A DNA stretch of 37,691 nt from Thermoplasmatales archaeon ex4572_165 (GTDB lineage: Archaea; Thermoplasmatota; E2; DHVEG-1). How positions within the stretch are numbered: the stretch's first letter is position 1; each line of letters begins with the position of its first letter. The DNA lies in NCBI GenBank assembly GCA_002254885.1, contig NJDG01000009.1, forward strand, positions 1 to 37,691, in the 5' to 3' direction. A model generated the notes under the pieces. That model saw only the letters and a list, made by a program, of their open reading frames with translations. It had not been told where the DNA came from and did not search any database. Positions 1-7,910 of the stretch are shown here, piece after piece. The position numbers and the translations under genes were made by a program.

Positions 1-4
1 ATAA

Positions 5-43
5 CCTGAAAGTCATCGCTTCATTTACTAGATGACTCTCAGG
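5..43. terminator. Hairpin beside the transposase relic
   Basis: Bases 5-17 and 31-43 are reverse complements over 13 positions with one mismatch (10 against 38), around a 13-base loop. The hairpin lies just past the stop codon of the minus-strand transposase relic. It could be that gene's terminator or a terminal structure of the insertion sequence. Which one cannot be decided because the window starts here. Confidence 0.5.
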
Positions 44-50
44 AAAATCA

Positions 51-362
51 CTAGACGATGTATGTGACATTTGATAAATGTTCAAAAACATCATTTTGAA
101 CTCGCATCAATGCAGCAAAAACAAGGGAAAGCATTGTCATTCCTGATCGAAGAAGGAATTGTTTCCATCCTTGCCGTCCGGGATGATCATCTAAGAGTGT
201 TGTGAGCTTTACTCTCCCAATATGTCCCTCCATATGAACTCCTCTTTTATCACATATTTTTTTATATTTCTCAGGATCATTTTCGGCTTGTTTCATTCTT
301 TGATTTCTATAATAAGCTCCAACGTTCTCTATGTCGCCTTTAGAGGTATCGGAGTATGAAAC
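51..362 (-). pseudogene. Transposase C-terminal remnant
   Basis: The minus-strand frame is open from 362 to the stop at 51, about 103 codons, with the first in-frame ATG only at 296. The product contains stretches such as EGHIGRVKLTTLLDDHPGRQ and ends in a helix with LSLVFAALMRVQN. This resembles the C-terminal part of DDE transposases of the IS4/IS1182 kind, where a GxxK-like motif is followed by a helix ending in alanine and asparagine. The N-terminal catalytic portion is missing: an in-frame TAG at 363-365 cuts the frame. Another minus-strand frame at about 410-480 reads YWGHQKIGDSRREFGK and may be more of the same gene after a frameshift. The family assignment is by appearance only. Confidence 0.55.
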
Positions 363-708
363 CTAACTTCCAAAATTATAAGCACATAACAGAGACTAAT
401 AAAATGATTTTTATCCCTTAACTTTCCAAATTCTCTTCTGGAATCACCTATCTTTTGGTGTCCCCAATAGAAATATTAATGTCAGGCTTATACTCTTATT
501 TTATAAGCACTTAAAATTTGAAAAAAATTAAGGGAATTGCGTTCTCAAATGTAGAGTCAACACCTATAAAGGCCATTGAAATACATAGAGAATTTTTAGA
601 AAAATCCAATTCATGCGCCTAAAAATGCGGAAGTTATGTTACTTTGCCTTAAGATTAAAAAAACAATATACAAATACGCTTCAAGAATCCCTTTTGAAAA
701 ACTAATAG
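363..708. other. Degraded intergenic stretch, no intact gene
   Basis: No intact gene is visible. Plus-strand fragments in two successive frames (about 540-625, then 625-710) read as plausible protein pieces, for example TPIKAIEIHREFLEKSN and APKNAEVMLLCLKIKK. They are broken by a stop and a frameshift and run into the tRNA-Val gene. Together with the transposase relic this suggests decayed mobile DNA at a tRNA locus. That is an inference. Confidence 0.35.
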
Positions 709-782
709 TGGGCCCGTTGAGATTTGAACTCAAGACCTCCGCCATGTCAAGGCGACGTCATAACCAGCTAGACCACGGGCCC
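709..782 (-). tRNA. tRNA-Val (anticodon GAC)
   Basis: The minus strand folds as a full cloverleaf of 74 bases. The acceptor stem is GGGCCCG/CGGGCCC with discriminator A. The anticodon stem is TCGCC/GGCGG around the loop TTGACAT, giving anticodon GAC for valine GUC/GUU codons. The T arm is TTGAG-TTCAAAT-CTCAA. No intron is present, and CCA is not encoded: the next bases after the discriminator are CTA. Confidence 0.95.
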
Positions 783-1204
783 GTTTAATTGAATAGGTGA
801 ATATCATTTCCTCTTTTTATGATTTACTGATTAATGTTTATGGATTTTCATCTACATATTTAGCTACATAGATACAAGAGAAAAACGTACTTAAAATAAA
901 AAACCATTATGTGGTTACTCTAAATTTGAGGAGGATGGTACAATAGTACACTTTAATGGGATGCACCAACAAGCAAAGAATATATTATTCTCAAGTAAAA
1001 GACACGAAGAATCAGATGAAGTAATATTTGTCAAATGGAAAGATGAGTTAGAACGAAATTTACCAAATTTTTGGGAAACAATGAATCAAACATGAGAGAA
1101 TCAATCTCTCATCCCATATTTTAATATTTGAAATTTATATTTATATTCATCTTTTTTGTTGAAAAATTAAAATAACAGTTCCGTATTTTGGGGAAAACAG
1201 CATA
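783..1204. other. Intergenic stretch, possible ORF fragment
   Basis: A plus-strand frame is open from about 895 to the TGA at 1093-1095. Its only ATG is at 961, which would give a 44-residue peptide containing VIFVKWKDELERNLPNFWE. The open frame extends upstream without a start codon and includes CGYSKFEEDGTIVH, so it may be the 3' end of a decayed gene. I see no Shine-Dalgarno for the ATG. An AT-rich TATA-like run near 1133-1142 could be the promoter of the Nudix gene. Confidence 0.3.
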
Positions 1205-1609
1205 ATGAAATATAGAAATCCTAGTTTAACAGTTGACGGCATTTTAATGAAAAGTGATAAAATTCTCTTAATTAAAAGGAGAAATGACCCATTTAAGGAT
1301 ATGTGGGCATTACCTGGAGGTTTTGTTGATTATGACGAAACAACAGAAGATGCGATAAAACGGGAAATGAAAGAAGAAACAGGGTTAATCTGTGATATCG
1401 CTGATTTATTTGGAGTATATTCAGATCCTAATAGAGATCCACGAGGCCATACAGTTAGCATTATTTATGATTTAATTAAGAAAGATGGAGTACTTCAAAG
1501 TGGTGATGATGCAACTGATGTAAAATTTTTCCCACTTTCTAATCTTCCACCACTTGCATTTGATCATGATAACATTATTCTAGATAAAATGGAGAGAAAT
1601 AAAAAATGA
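1205..1609 (+). CDS. Nudix hydrolase (ADP-ribose pyrophosphatase type)
   Basis: This 134-residue cytosolic protein hydrolyses a nucleoside diphosphate linked to another group, using Mg2+. The substrate cannot be told from sequence; ADP-ribose or an oxidised nucleotide are usual for this group. The Nudix box GX5EX7REUXEEXGU is intact from G38: GGFVDYDE, then seven residues, then REMKEETGL. The length is typical of a single-domain Nudix protein. A GGGG tract lies about ten bases before the ATG. The stop overlaps the start of the next gene (TFS) by 4 bases as ATGA, so the two are probably co-transcribed and translationally coupled. Confidence 0.9.
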   Translation: MKYRNPSLTVDGILMKSDKILLIKRRNDPFKDMWALPGGFVDYDETTEDAIKREMKEETGLICDIADLFGVYSDPNRDPRGHTVSIIYDLIKKDGVLQSGDDATDVKFFPLSNLPPLAFDHDNIILDKMERNKK

Positions 1610-1911
1610 AATTCTGCCCTAAATGTAAAGCATTAATGTATCCAAAGGAAAAAAAACTTATTTGTAATAAATGTGGACATAGCGAAGATAAAAAAGGAAA
1701 AAATATGGTTGTTACTGAAAGGAAAGAAAAAGAGGTTACAGTCATTGAAAATAAGGATGAACTGAATGTATTACCAAAAACACAAAAGCTATGTCCTAAA
1801 TGTGACAATAATAAAGCATACTGGATTCTTAGACAGATGAGAGGAAGTGATGAACCAGAAAGTAGATTCTTTACATGTACAAAATGTGGGCATAAATGGC
1901 GTGAGGACTAA
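1606..1911 (+). CDS. tfs: Transcription factor S (TFIIS-like cleavage factor)
   Basis: TFS stimulates transcript cleavage by backtracked archaeal RNA polymerase. The 101-residue protein has the family layout. An N-terminal zinc ribbon carries CPKC and CNKC (Cys5, 8, 20, 23). A charged linker follows. The C-terminal ribbon carries CPKC and CTKC. Its hairpin RGSDEPES holds the Asp-Glu pair that reaches the polymerase active site; the usual form is RSADEPxT, so this is a mild variant. The final HKWRED is also typical. It overlaps the Nudix gene by 4 bases and precedes PCNA on the same strand. Confidence 0.95.
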   Translation: MKFCPKCKALMYPKEKKLICNKCGHSEDKKGKNMVVTERKEKEVTVIENKDELNVLPKTQKLCPKCDNNKAYWILRQMRGSDEPESRFFTCTKCGHKWRED

Positions 1912-2055
1912 AGGACTGCTTTATAATTGATAATATATATTCAAACATCACACATCAATTTGATAATTAGAAATTTCCGCTAGAATTATAAACCGAAAAC
2001 TTATACTCATGCAACACATCACAGTATATTGGTCCGTTTTGGGGAGGCCGGAAAG

Positions 2056-2793
2056 ATGTTTCAAGTAAAAGTAAAAGCAAACGTGTTAAAAGATTTAATA
2101 GATGTTACATCACCACTTGTAAATGAAGTAAAATTCAATATATCAAAAAATGAAATTTCACTTCGGGCAGTAGATCCAGCACATGTTGCAATGATAGATT
2201 TACGAATAACAAGCGATGCATTTGAAGAGTATAAAACAGAAGATCTTGAACTTGGTATCGACATGGATAAATTTGCAAGTATCATGCGTCTTGCAAATTC
2301 AGAACAAATGGTAAATCTTGAGTTCAATCAAAAGCAAAATAGATTGATTATTCAAATTGGAAACCTCGTAAGAAAAATGGCCCTTATTGATACAGCAGGA
2401 ATGCCTGATCCAAAAATGCCTAATCTTGATCTACCAGGAAAAGTTGTTGTGAAAGCATCTGAGCTTAGTCAAGGGGTAAAAGCATCTGAATCCATTTCTG
2501 ATCATCTCGCAATCACTATGAAAAAAGATAGTTTTCAGCTTTATGCTGAGGGAGATACGGATACAGTTGATCTTACCATTCCAAAAGATATGCTTATTGA
2601 TCTTTCAACAAGCGAGAAAGTCAAAAGTCTTTTTTCCATTGATTATTTCTCAAACATGATCAAATCAGTGAAAGCAAATGAAGCTGTAACAATTCACCTT
2701 GGAAATGATAACCCAACAAAAGTAGAATTCAATGTTGCACAATCAAAAGGACATGTCACCTATTTACTTGCCCCAAGAATTGAATCTGAATAA
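2056..2793 (+). CDS. pcn: DNA polymerase sliding clamp (PCNA)
   Basis: This is the sliding clamp that tethers DNA polymerase, FEN1, ligase and other factors to DNA. At 245 residues it has normal archaeal PCNA length with two repeated domains. The N-terminal half shows the typical SLRAVDPAHVAMIDLRI stretch, and the C-terminus ends in YLLAPRIESE. I take the ATG at 2056 (MFQVKVKAN) rather than the one 27 bases upstream, because family members start this way and GGGGAGG lies 8 bases before it. RNase P protein Rnp2 follows after 40 bases, probably in the same transcript. The loader small subunit, further along, is broken in this window. Confidence 0.96.
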   Translation: MFQVKVKANVLKDLIDVTSPLVNEVKFNISKNEISLRAVDPAHVAMIDLRITSDAFEEYKTEDLELGIDMDKFASIMRLANSEQMVNLEFNQKQNRLIIQIGNLVRKMALIDTAGMPDPKMPNLDLPGKVVVKASELSQGVKASESISDHLAITMKKDSFQLYAEGDTDTVDLTIPKDMLIDLSTSEKVKSLFSIDYFSNMIKSVKANEAVTIHLGNDNPTKVEFNVAQSKGHVTYLLAPRIESE

Positions 2794-2833
2794 GCAATTC
2801 AATGTTTTTTCAACTTTTTTGAGGTGAACACTC

Positions 2834-3172
2834 ATCGCAGTAAGACAAAAACGGAATCGATATATTGCATTTACAATTTTTGCTGATGAATCATTATCTT
2901 TTCAACGATATGAGCTTATAAAAACCATTCAGACTCATTGTTATCAAAAGTATCATACGTCTTATAAAACCTATGGGTTTTTTTTAACTCGTTTTAAAGA
3001 TAATAAAGGAATTTTTCGTTGTGATCATACTGAAAAGGAACGGGCGATATCATTTTTAAAATCAATAGAGGCAATCAACACCCATAATGTAAGTATTGAA
3101 ACTTTGGGAACATCTGGAACCATGAAAGCACTTATCCGGAAACATTTAAATGGTGATAACTTAAAGGAATAG
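2834..3172 (+). CDS. rnp2: RNase P protein component 2 (Rnp2/Pop5), AUC start
   Basis: Rnp2 is a protein subunit of archaeal RNase P, which matures tRNA 5' ends. The frame gives about 112 residues, including NRYIAFTIF near the start, RCDH in the middle, and IETLGTSGTMKALIRKH at the end. These match Pop5/Rnp2, whose C-terminus carries a TLG-SGT signature. No ATG, GTG or TTG exists in this frame before the conserved part, and an in-frame TGA at 2825-2827 closes it upstream. A Shine-Dalgarno GAGGTGA (2821-2827) sits 6 bases before ATC at 2834, which I take as a non-canonical start. A sequence error remains possible. The gene lies 40 bases after PCNA. Confidence 0.8.
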   Translation: MAVRQKRNRYIAFTIFADESLSFQRYELIKTIQTHCYQKYHTSYKTYGFFLTRFKDNKGIFRCDHTEKERAISFLKSIEAINTHNVSIETLGTSGTMKALIRKHLNGDNLKE

Positions 3173-3231
3173 TGATTTTTTTAAATTCTTTACTATAATC
3201 TTTTAAAATCATCAAGGATATAATTTTTTTT

Positions 3232-4377
3232 ATGAAGATACGGACTATTACCACTGGTTTTTCATATCAAAGGGAAATGAATGTTGAGGATTTTTCAGAG
3301 ATATCTGATAAATCACATATGTTGAAAAATAGTTTTATAAACAATGATTATCAAGTGCAAACAATCCGTATGAGCACACAACCTTGGCAGGATTATGCAA
3401 AAACAAAAAAAGAATTGATCTCAGCGGTTCAAACACTAAGTCAATGGATGAAAAACCATCAAATCGACTATTTTAATATTGGTCCAACAGAAGAAAAAGA
3501 ATGTATTTCTTGGTTGTCTGAGATATTGAATATATGTCAAAATGTATTCTGCACAGTAAAAATCTGTAATAAAACAGATATTGATTATGAATCCGTAAAA
3601 GAAACCGCTAAGATCATCATAAAAAATGCTAAATTAGAACCACAAGGCTTTACGAATCTTAGGTTCGCTGCACTTTGTAATGTTTCTCCCAACACCCCTT
3701 TCTATCCTGCATCATACCATGATCAAAAAGATGTATCATTTGCATTAGGGCTTGAAAATAGTGATCTTGTCTATGAATCATTCAAGGAAGCATCATCATT
3801 GAAACAAGCAAAAAAAGCACTGAAAAACAGGTTAATGGATACTTATGGACCTCTTGAATCGCTTGCTAAGAAACTATCAAAAAAGTATAACATCAGATAT
3901 AATGGAATTGATGTATCAATCAGTACATCTATTGAAAAACATGAAAGTATTGCCTATGCATTTGAACATCTTATAAAGGATTATAGATTTGGTCAACCTG
4001 GAACACTTTCTATTGCAAAGATAATCACTGACACTCTTCAAAGTCTCCCCCTAAAAAAAACAGGTTATTGTGGGCTTATGCTTCCTGTTCTTGAAGATGA
4101 TGGGCTTGCTGTTCGTAATACTCAAAATTGTTTTTCAATTACAAATCTATTGTTATATTCCGCAGTATGTGGCACAGGTCTAGATACCATACCATTACCT
4201 GGAAATATTACTTGTAGTGATCTTGAACATATCCTTTTAGATGTTGCATCTTTATCAATAAAGCTTCAAAAACCGCTTTCAGCAAGACTAATGCCCACCC
4301 CAGATAAAAAACAAGGCGATCTAAGCAATTATTCATTTCCATATTTTAAAAATAGTACTGTAATGGCTCAAAGGTAA
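3232..4377 (+). CDS. DUF711 / UPF0210 family protein
   Basis: This 381-residue soluble protein belongs to the DUF711 family, whose fold is related to pyruvate formate-lyase and ribonucleotide reductase barrels but whose reaction is unknown. Family features seen are MKIRTITTGF at the N-terminus, FTNLRFAALCNV, and the conserved C-terminal block GYCGLMLPVLEDDGLAVR followed by CGTGLDTIPLPGN. Bacterial members are usually somewhat longer and sit beside an ACT-domain gene, which is not visible here. It is followed after 8 bases by an EamA transporter and then by a nucleoside-recognition membrane protein, so the three are likely one operon. No function should be read from that arrangement alone. Confidence 0.8.
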   Translation: MKIRTITTGFSYQREMNVEDFSEISDKSHMLKNSFINNDYQVQTIRMSTQPWQDYAKTKKELISAVQTLSQWMKNHQIDYFNIGPTEEKECISWLSEILNICQNVFCTVKICNKTDIDYESVKETAKIIIKNAKLEPQGFTNLRFAALCNVSPNTPFYPASYHDQKDVSFALGLENSDLVYESFKEASSLKQAKKALKNRLMDTYGPLESLAKKLSKKYNIRYNGIDVSISTSIEKHESIAYAFEHLIKDYRFGQPGTLSIAKIITDTLQSLPLKKTGYCGLMLPVLEDDGLAVRNTQNCFSITNLLLYSAVCGTGLDTIPLPGNITCSDLEHILLDVASLSIKLQKPLSARLMPTPDKKQGDLSNYSFPYFKNSTVMAQR

Positions 4378-4385
4378 AAAAAATC

Positions 4386-5270
4386 ATGAAGCAGAAACAT
4401 ATTGGAATTATTGCAGTTTTCATATCTGCAATTATGTGGGCACTTGAACCGCTTTTTGCAAAATTTTCCTATGTCGATGCTACATTTCTACAAACATCAA
4501 TTGTTAGAGCATATATCGTTTTACTAATCGCAGGTTCATATATTCTCATAAAACAAGATACACCACAATTAAAAGTTAACAAAAAAAAATTATCTGCATT
4601 GATCTATATTGCAGTCATTGGAACACTTGGAGCAGATTTAATCTATTTCTATGCACTTGTAAACACACCTGTGCTAAATGCGGTTTTAATTGGCCATCTT
4701 CAACCAATGTTCATTATACTTATTGCATTTATTTTTATAAAAAATGAAACATTAGAAAAAAGAAATTACCTAGGGATTGGACTCATGATACTTTCTGCAA
4801 TTTTTGTTTCAACCAAAACAATGGAAAACGTTTTTGCTTTATCCTTTGGAACAATGGGGGATATATTGGTTCTTATCGCCACCTTTTTCTGGGCAACAAC
4901 TGCTCTTATTATGAGAAAATATCTTAAAGATATTCCATCTGGGGTTATTACCTTTTATAGGTTTTTTTTCGCATCTATCATCTTCACATTATTTCTTCCA
5001 TTTGTCAATATCAAATATATTACTATTAATCAGACAATCATTGGGGTCGTTGTTGGTATTGGAACGATTTGTTATTATGAAGGATTGAAGCGATTGAAAG
5101 CTGCAAAAGTATCAGGAATTGAACTAGCGGCACCAGTTTTTGCAGCATTAATTGGATTTTTTATATTTAATGATTCTATTACTCTTTTTCAGATAGTTGG
5201 AATTATTTGTTTATTTCTTGGAGTTTTTCTCATTACCTCATATAAAAATCCACAAAAAAAGGTTAGTTAA
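4386..5270 (+). CDS. EamA/DMT family transporter
   Basis: This 294-residue integral membrane protein has about ten hydrophobic segments in two homologous halves, as in the drug/metabolite transporter (EamA) superfamily. The first half opens with IAVFISAIMWALEPLFAKFS. The second EamA repeat starts near residue 158 with DILVLIATFFWATTALIMRK. A short basic tail ends in YKNPQKKVS. Members export or import small metabolites such as amino acids and nucleotides, and the substrate cannot be inferred. The gene starts 8 bases after the DUF711 gene and is followed after 18 bases by the nucleoside-recognition protein. Confidence 0.88.
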   Translation: MKQKHIGIIAVFISAIMWALEPLFAKFSYVDATFLQTSIVRAYIVLLIAGSYILIKQDTPQLKVNKKKLSALIYIAVIGTLGADLIYFYALVNTPVLNAVLIGHLQPMFIILIAFIFIKNETLEKRNYLGIGLMILSAIFVSTKTMENVFALSFGTMGDILVLIATFFWATTALIMRKYLKDIPSGVITFYRFFFASIIFTLFLPFVNIKYITINQTIIGVVVGIGTICYYEGLKRLKAAKVSGIELAAPVFAALIGFFIFNDSITLFQIVGIICLFLGVFLITSYKNPQKKVS

Positions 5271-5288
5271 TAGGAAATCAGGGTTCAA

Positions 5289-6245
5289 ATGAATCTTTAT
5301 GTCAATCAAATAAAACAGGTATTCAATGATACAATTCGTACTTCTCTTATTATTTTTAAGATCATGATCCCAATTAGTATTATTGTAAAAATCCTTGAAT
5401 TAACCGGCATGATAGACCACATTGGATCATTTCTTTCACCATTCATGCAAATCCTTGGATTACCTGGGGAAACAGGGCTTGTTTGGGCAACTGCGATGAT
5501 TACAAACATATATGGAGGGATCATTGTTTACATTAGTCTAGCATCCGAACAAATTCTCACGGTAGCCCAAGTAACCATACTATGCTCAATGATTCTGATA
5601 GCTCATAGTCTACCGGTTGAAGTTACAATTGCGCGAAAAGCAGGTATCCGCATTTGGTTTACATTGATACTTCGAATTCTCTCCGCATGTCTCTTTGGTT
5701 TCATTCTTAATGCCATCTTTTCATATTTTAAAATCTTGCAAAATCCTTCTACAATGACATGGAGTAAAACACCCACAAATGCAACAATACCTGATTGGAT
5801 ACTAAGTCAAATATCAAATTATATTTTTATTTTCATCATCATTTTTTCATTGTTGTTCATAATGAAAATACTAAAAAATATTGGAGTTATCAATAAACTA
5901 AACCAGTTCATGGAACCCGGTCTTGAATTCTTAGGAATGAGTAAAAAAGCAGCACCATTAACCATTATTGGTACAACACTAGGAATTTCTTATGGAGGAG
6001 GAATCATTATTGATGAAGCCCAATCTGGAAAACTTACAAAAAAAGATGCATTTCTCTCAGTATCTCTAATGGGTCTTTCTCATAGCCTCATTGAGGATAC
6101 CATATTAATGATGACACTTGGTGCATCACTTATTGGTATTCTTCTTGGAAGAGTTCTTTTTTCCTTTATAGCAATGATTATTCTTATCAATATAATCAAA
6201 AGAATTTCAGAAAAAACATTTCAACGATATCTTTCACTCAAATAG
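5289..6245 (+). CDS. Nucleoside recognition (Gate) domain membrane protein
   Basis: This 318-residue polytopic membrane protein has two copies of the nucleoside-recognition (Gate) domain. The first contains IMIPISIIVKILELTGMIDH and LGLPGETGLVWATAMITNIY. The second, from about residue 200, contains FLGMSKKAAPLTIIGTTLGI. Related proteins include the spore maturation proteins SpmA/SpmB and parts of FeoB-like and nucleoside carriers; the substrate is unknown. The gene is the third of the likely DUF711-EamA-Gate operon. CAGGG lies about 5 bases before its ATG. Confidence 0.8.
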   Translation: MNLYVNQIKQVFNDTIRTSLIIFKIMIPISIIVKILELTGMIDHIGSFLSPFMQILGLPGETGLVWATAMITNIYGGIIVYISLASEQILTVAQVTILCSMILIAHSLPVEVTIARKAGIRIWFTLILRILSACLFGFILNAIFSYFKILQNPSTMTWSKTPTNATIPDWILSQISNYIFIFIIIFSLLFIMKILKNIGVINKLNQFMEPGLEFLGMSKKAAPLTIIGTTLGISYGGGIIIDEAQSGKLTKKDAFLSVSLMGLSHSLIEDTILMMTLGASLIGILLGRVLFSFIAMIILINIIKRISEKTFQRYLSLK

Positions 6246-6307
6246 GAAAAAAATAAATTAAATATTTATATATTTTAAATTAACTTCAAAACGTACAACT
6301 GTTTTAA

Positions 6308-6412
6308 TCAAAATAATTTTACTTGTTTATTTGTTAACAAATAATATGCACCACCAAAGAAAATAGGCCCCAATATCCAGATCATAATACTTGTCATTAT
6401 TGAAAATGTCAT
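6308..6412 (-). CDS. Possible 34-residue single-span membrane peptide
   Basis: A minus-strand ORF of 34 codons encodes a peptide with one clear hydrophobic segment, IMIWILGPIFFGGAYYLL, followed by the basic tail TNKQVKLF. The hydrophobic span with a charged C-terminus is typical of real small membrane proteins and less so of random AT-rich DNA. I see no Shine-Dalgarno and no convincing TATA at the leaderless distance. The rest of 6246-6545 shows nothing else. Confidence 0.4.
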   Translation of the reverse strand: MTFSIMTSIMIWILGPIFFGGAYYLLTNKQVKLF

Positions 6413-6545
6413 AATATTTATTGTTTGTATATTCAGTATTAAAGGTTTATTTTACAATTATTTACCAAAAAATGTTGAAACTTTGAAAAATGAATATTAA
6501 AAATAAGTGCATTTAACAAGAAAAATTATTGAACAAAATATCCTA

Positions 6546-6617
6546 AGCCGCTGATGGGAATTGAACCCACGACCTATTCCTTACCAAGGAATCGCTATAC
6601 CTCTAAGCCACAGCGGC
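6546..6617 (-). tRNA. tRNA-Thr (anticodon GGT)
   Basis: The minus strand forms a 72-base cloverleaf. The acceptor is GCCGCTG/CAGCGGC with discriminator T. The anticodon stem ATTCC/GGAAT closes the loop TTGGTAA, so the anticodon is GGT, reading threonine ACC/ACU. The T arm is GTGGG-TTCAATT-CCCAT with one wobble pair. No intron and no encoded CCA. Confidence 0.95.
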
Positions 6618-6693
6618 AAATTAGAATCTTTTATTCCTGGAATAGAAAAGGGTTTATTTTAGTTTTTGGCAAAAATGGGTTAAATCCTAATCC

Positions 6694-6731
6694 TTATAAA
6701 AACAACTATTATCACTTGATTTGGTGATCAT
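6694..6731 (+). promoter_or_regulatory. mptA promoter and Shine-Dalgarno
   Basis: TTATAAAAA at 6694-6702 is a good archaeal TATA box and predicts transcription starting near 6720. GGTGA at 6723-6727 is a Shine-Dalgarno four bases before ATT at 6732. The spacing supports initiation at ATT, not at the ATG at 6879, which would leave a leader of about 155 bases encoding conserved MptA residues. Confidence 0.6.
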
Positions 6732-7613
6732 ATTTCAAAAACTGTTGATTTACCTGATGTTCAAGCAAGCCCATCCCACTCAAAATTCAAGCTTACTCGA
6801 GTCGGAGTAACAGGTGTAAAAAAACTAATTCATATCAGAAGACCAAATACAGATCATAACATATCATTAGTTGTAAAAATGGATATATTTGTTGATCTTC
6901 CAGCATCCCAAAAGGGAAGTCATATGTCCAGAAATCTTGAACTTGTATCTGAAATAACAGATGAAAACCTAAAAAAACCGGTATCTGACCTTGAAACAAT
7001 TTGTGCACATACTGCAAAAAAATTACTTGAAAAACATGAATATGCTACACATTCAGAAGTAAAAGCAGAAGCAGATTATTTTTTAAAACGCAGCTATCCT
7101 TCAGGGCATACTGGACTCGAACCATATAAGCTATTAGCAGAAGCAAGAGCCCATAAAAACGGCGAGATAAGAAAATTAATTGGTATTAAAGCTATTGGAA
7201 TGACTGCATGTCCATGTGCAATGGAAATTATTAGAAAGATTGGAAATTATAAAGATAAGGTTGTTCCTCCAACGCATAATCAAAGGAATATTACAACAGT
7301 CATGATTGAAGTGCCAAGCAATAATACAAGTGTTGATGCTAATGAGCTTATAGATATTGCTGAACAAGCATTTAGTTCACCAACCTTCAGTATCTTGAAA
7401 CGAAAAGAAGAAGGTGACCTTGTATATTCTGCACATCAAAATCCAAAATTTGTCGAAGATGTCGTACGAGATATTCTTAAAATAATTATTGATAGATATC
7501 ATAATCTTCCTGATGATGTCATGGTTGTTGTTCGAAGCGAAAGCGAAGAAAGCATCCATAAACATAATGCATCAGCTGAACGTATTACAACACTTGGCGA
7601 ATTAAAAAAATAA
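6732..7613 (+). CDS. mptA: GTP cyclohydrolase MptA (AUU start)
   Basis: MptA is the Fe(II)-dependent GTP cyclohydrolase that makes 7,8-dihydroneopterin 2',3'-cyclic phosphate, the first step toward archaeal pterins. Conserved blocks are LPDVQ and LTRVGVTGVKKLI near the N-terminus, VFVD-like IFVDLPASQKGSHMSRN, ITACPCA-like MTACPCA, the THNQR motif, and NPKFVEDVVRD with ESIHKHNA at the end. The first in-frame ATG (6879) would remove LPDVQ and RVGVT. Upstream, the frame is open only back to 6720, and the sole reasonable initiator is ATT at 6732, placed behind GGTGA and giving (M)SKTVDLPDVQ. The full product is then 293 residues, near the family norm. Confidence 0.88.
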   Translation: MSKTVDLPDVQASPSHSKFKLTRVGVTGVKKLIHIRRPNTDHNISLVVKMDIFVDLPASQKGSHMSRNLELVSEITDENLKKPVSDLETICAHTAKKLLEKHEYATHSEVKAEADYFLKRSYPSGHTGLEPYKLLAEARAHKNGEIRKLIGIKAIGMTACPCAMEIIRKIGNYKDKVVPPTHNQRNITTVMIEVPSNNTSVDANELIDIAEQAFSSPTFSILKRKEEGDLVYSAHQNPKFVEDVVRDILKIIIDRYHNLPDDVMVVVRSESEESIHKHNASAERITTLGELKK

Positions 7614-7910
7614 GAAACAATGATTTTTCTCTCACTGCTAGATATACTAATTATTACTAAGGCCTTGAAACTGGTGATGTTTATTGGAAATTTTTGAAAA
7701 AAGATGGAAATATCATAACATATGACATTGGTTAAAACAACTTCACTCTTGAAATTGCATAAGATGCCCCACATATCAAAAATTAACAATAATATTTTCC
7801 TTTTTTTCTCTTTTTTTTATTATTCTCATTTTTATGGATAATTTGGTTGAAGAAAAATCTATAAAGAGGAAGTTGATTCCACCCATCATCATACGGAGTT
7901 TAAGATAATT

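Noticed and set aside
2029-2055. Earlier PCNA start at 2029
   Set aside because: It would add nine unconserved residues encoded over the Shine-Dalgarno; the ATG at 2056 matches the family start.
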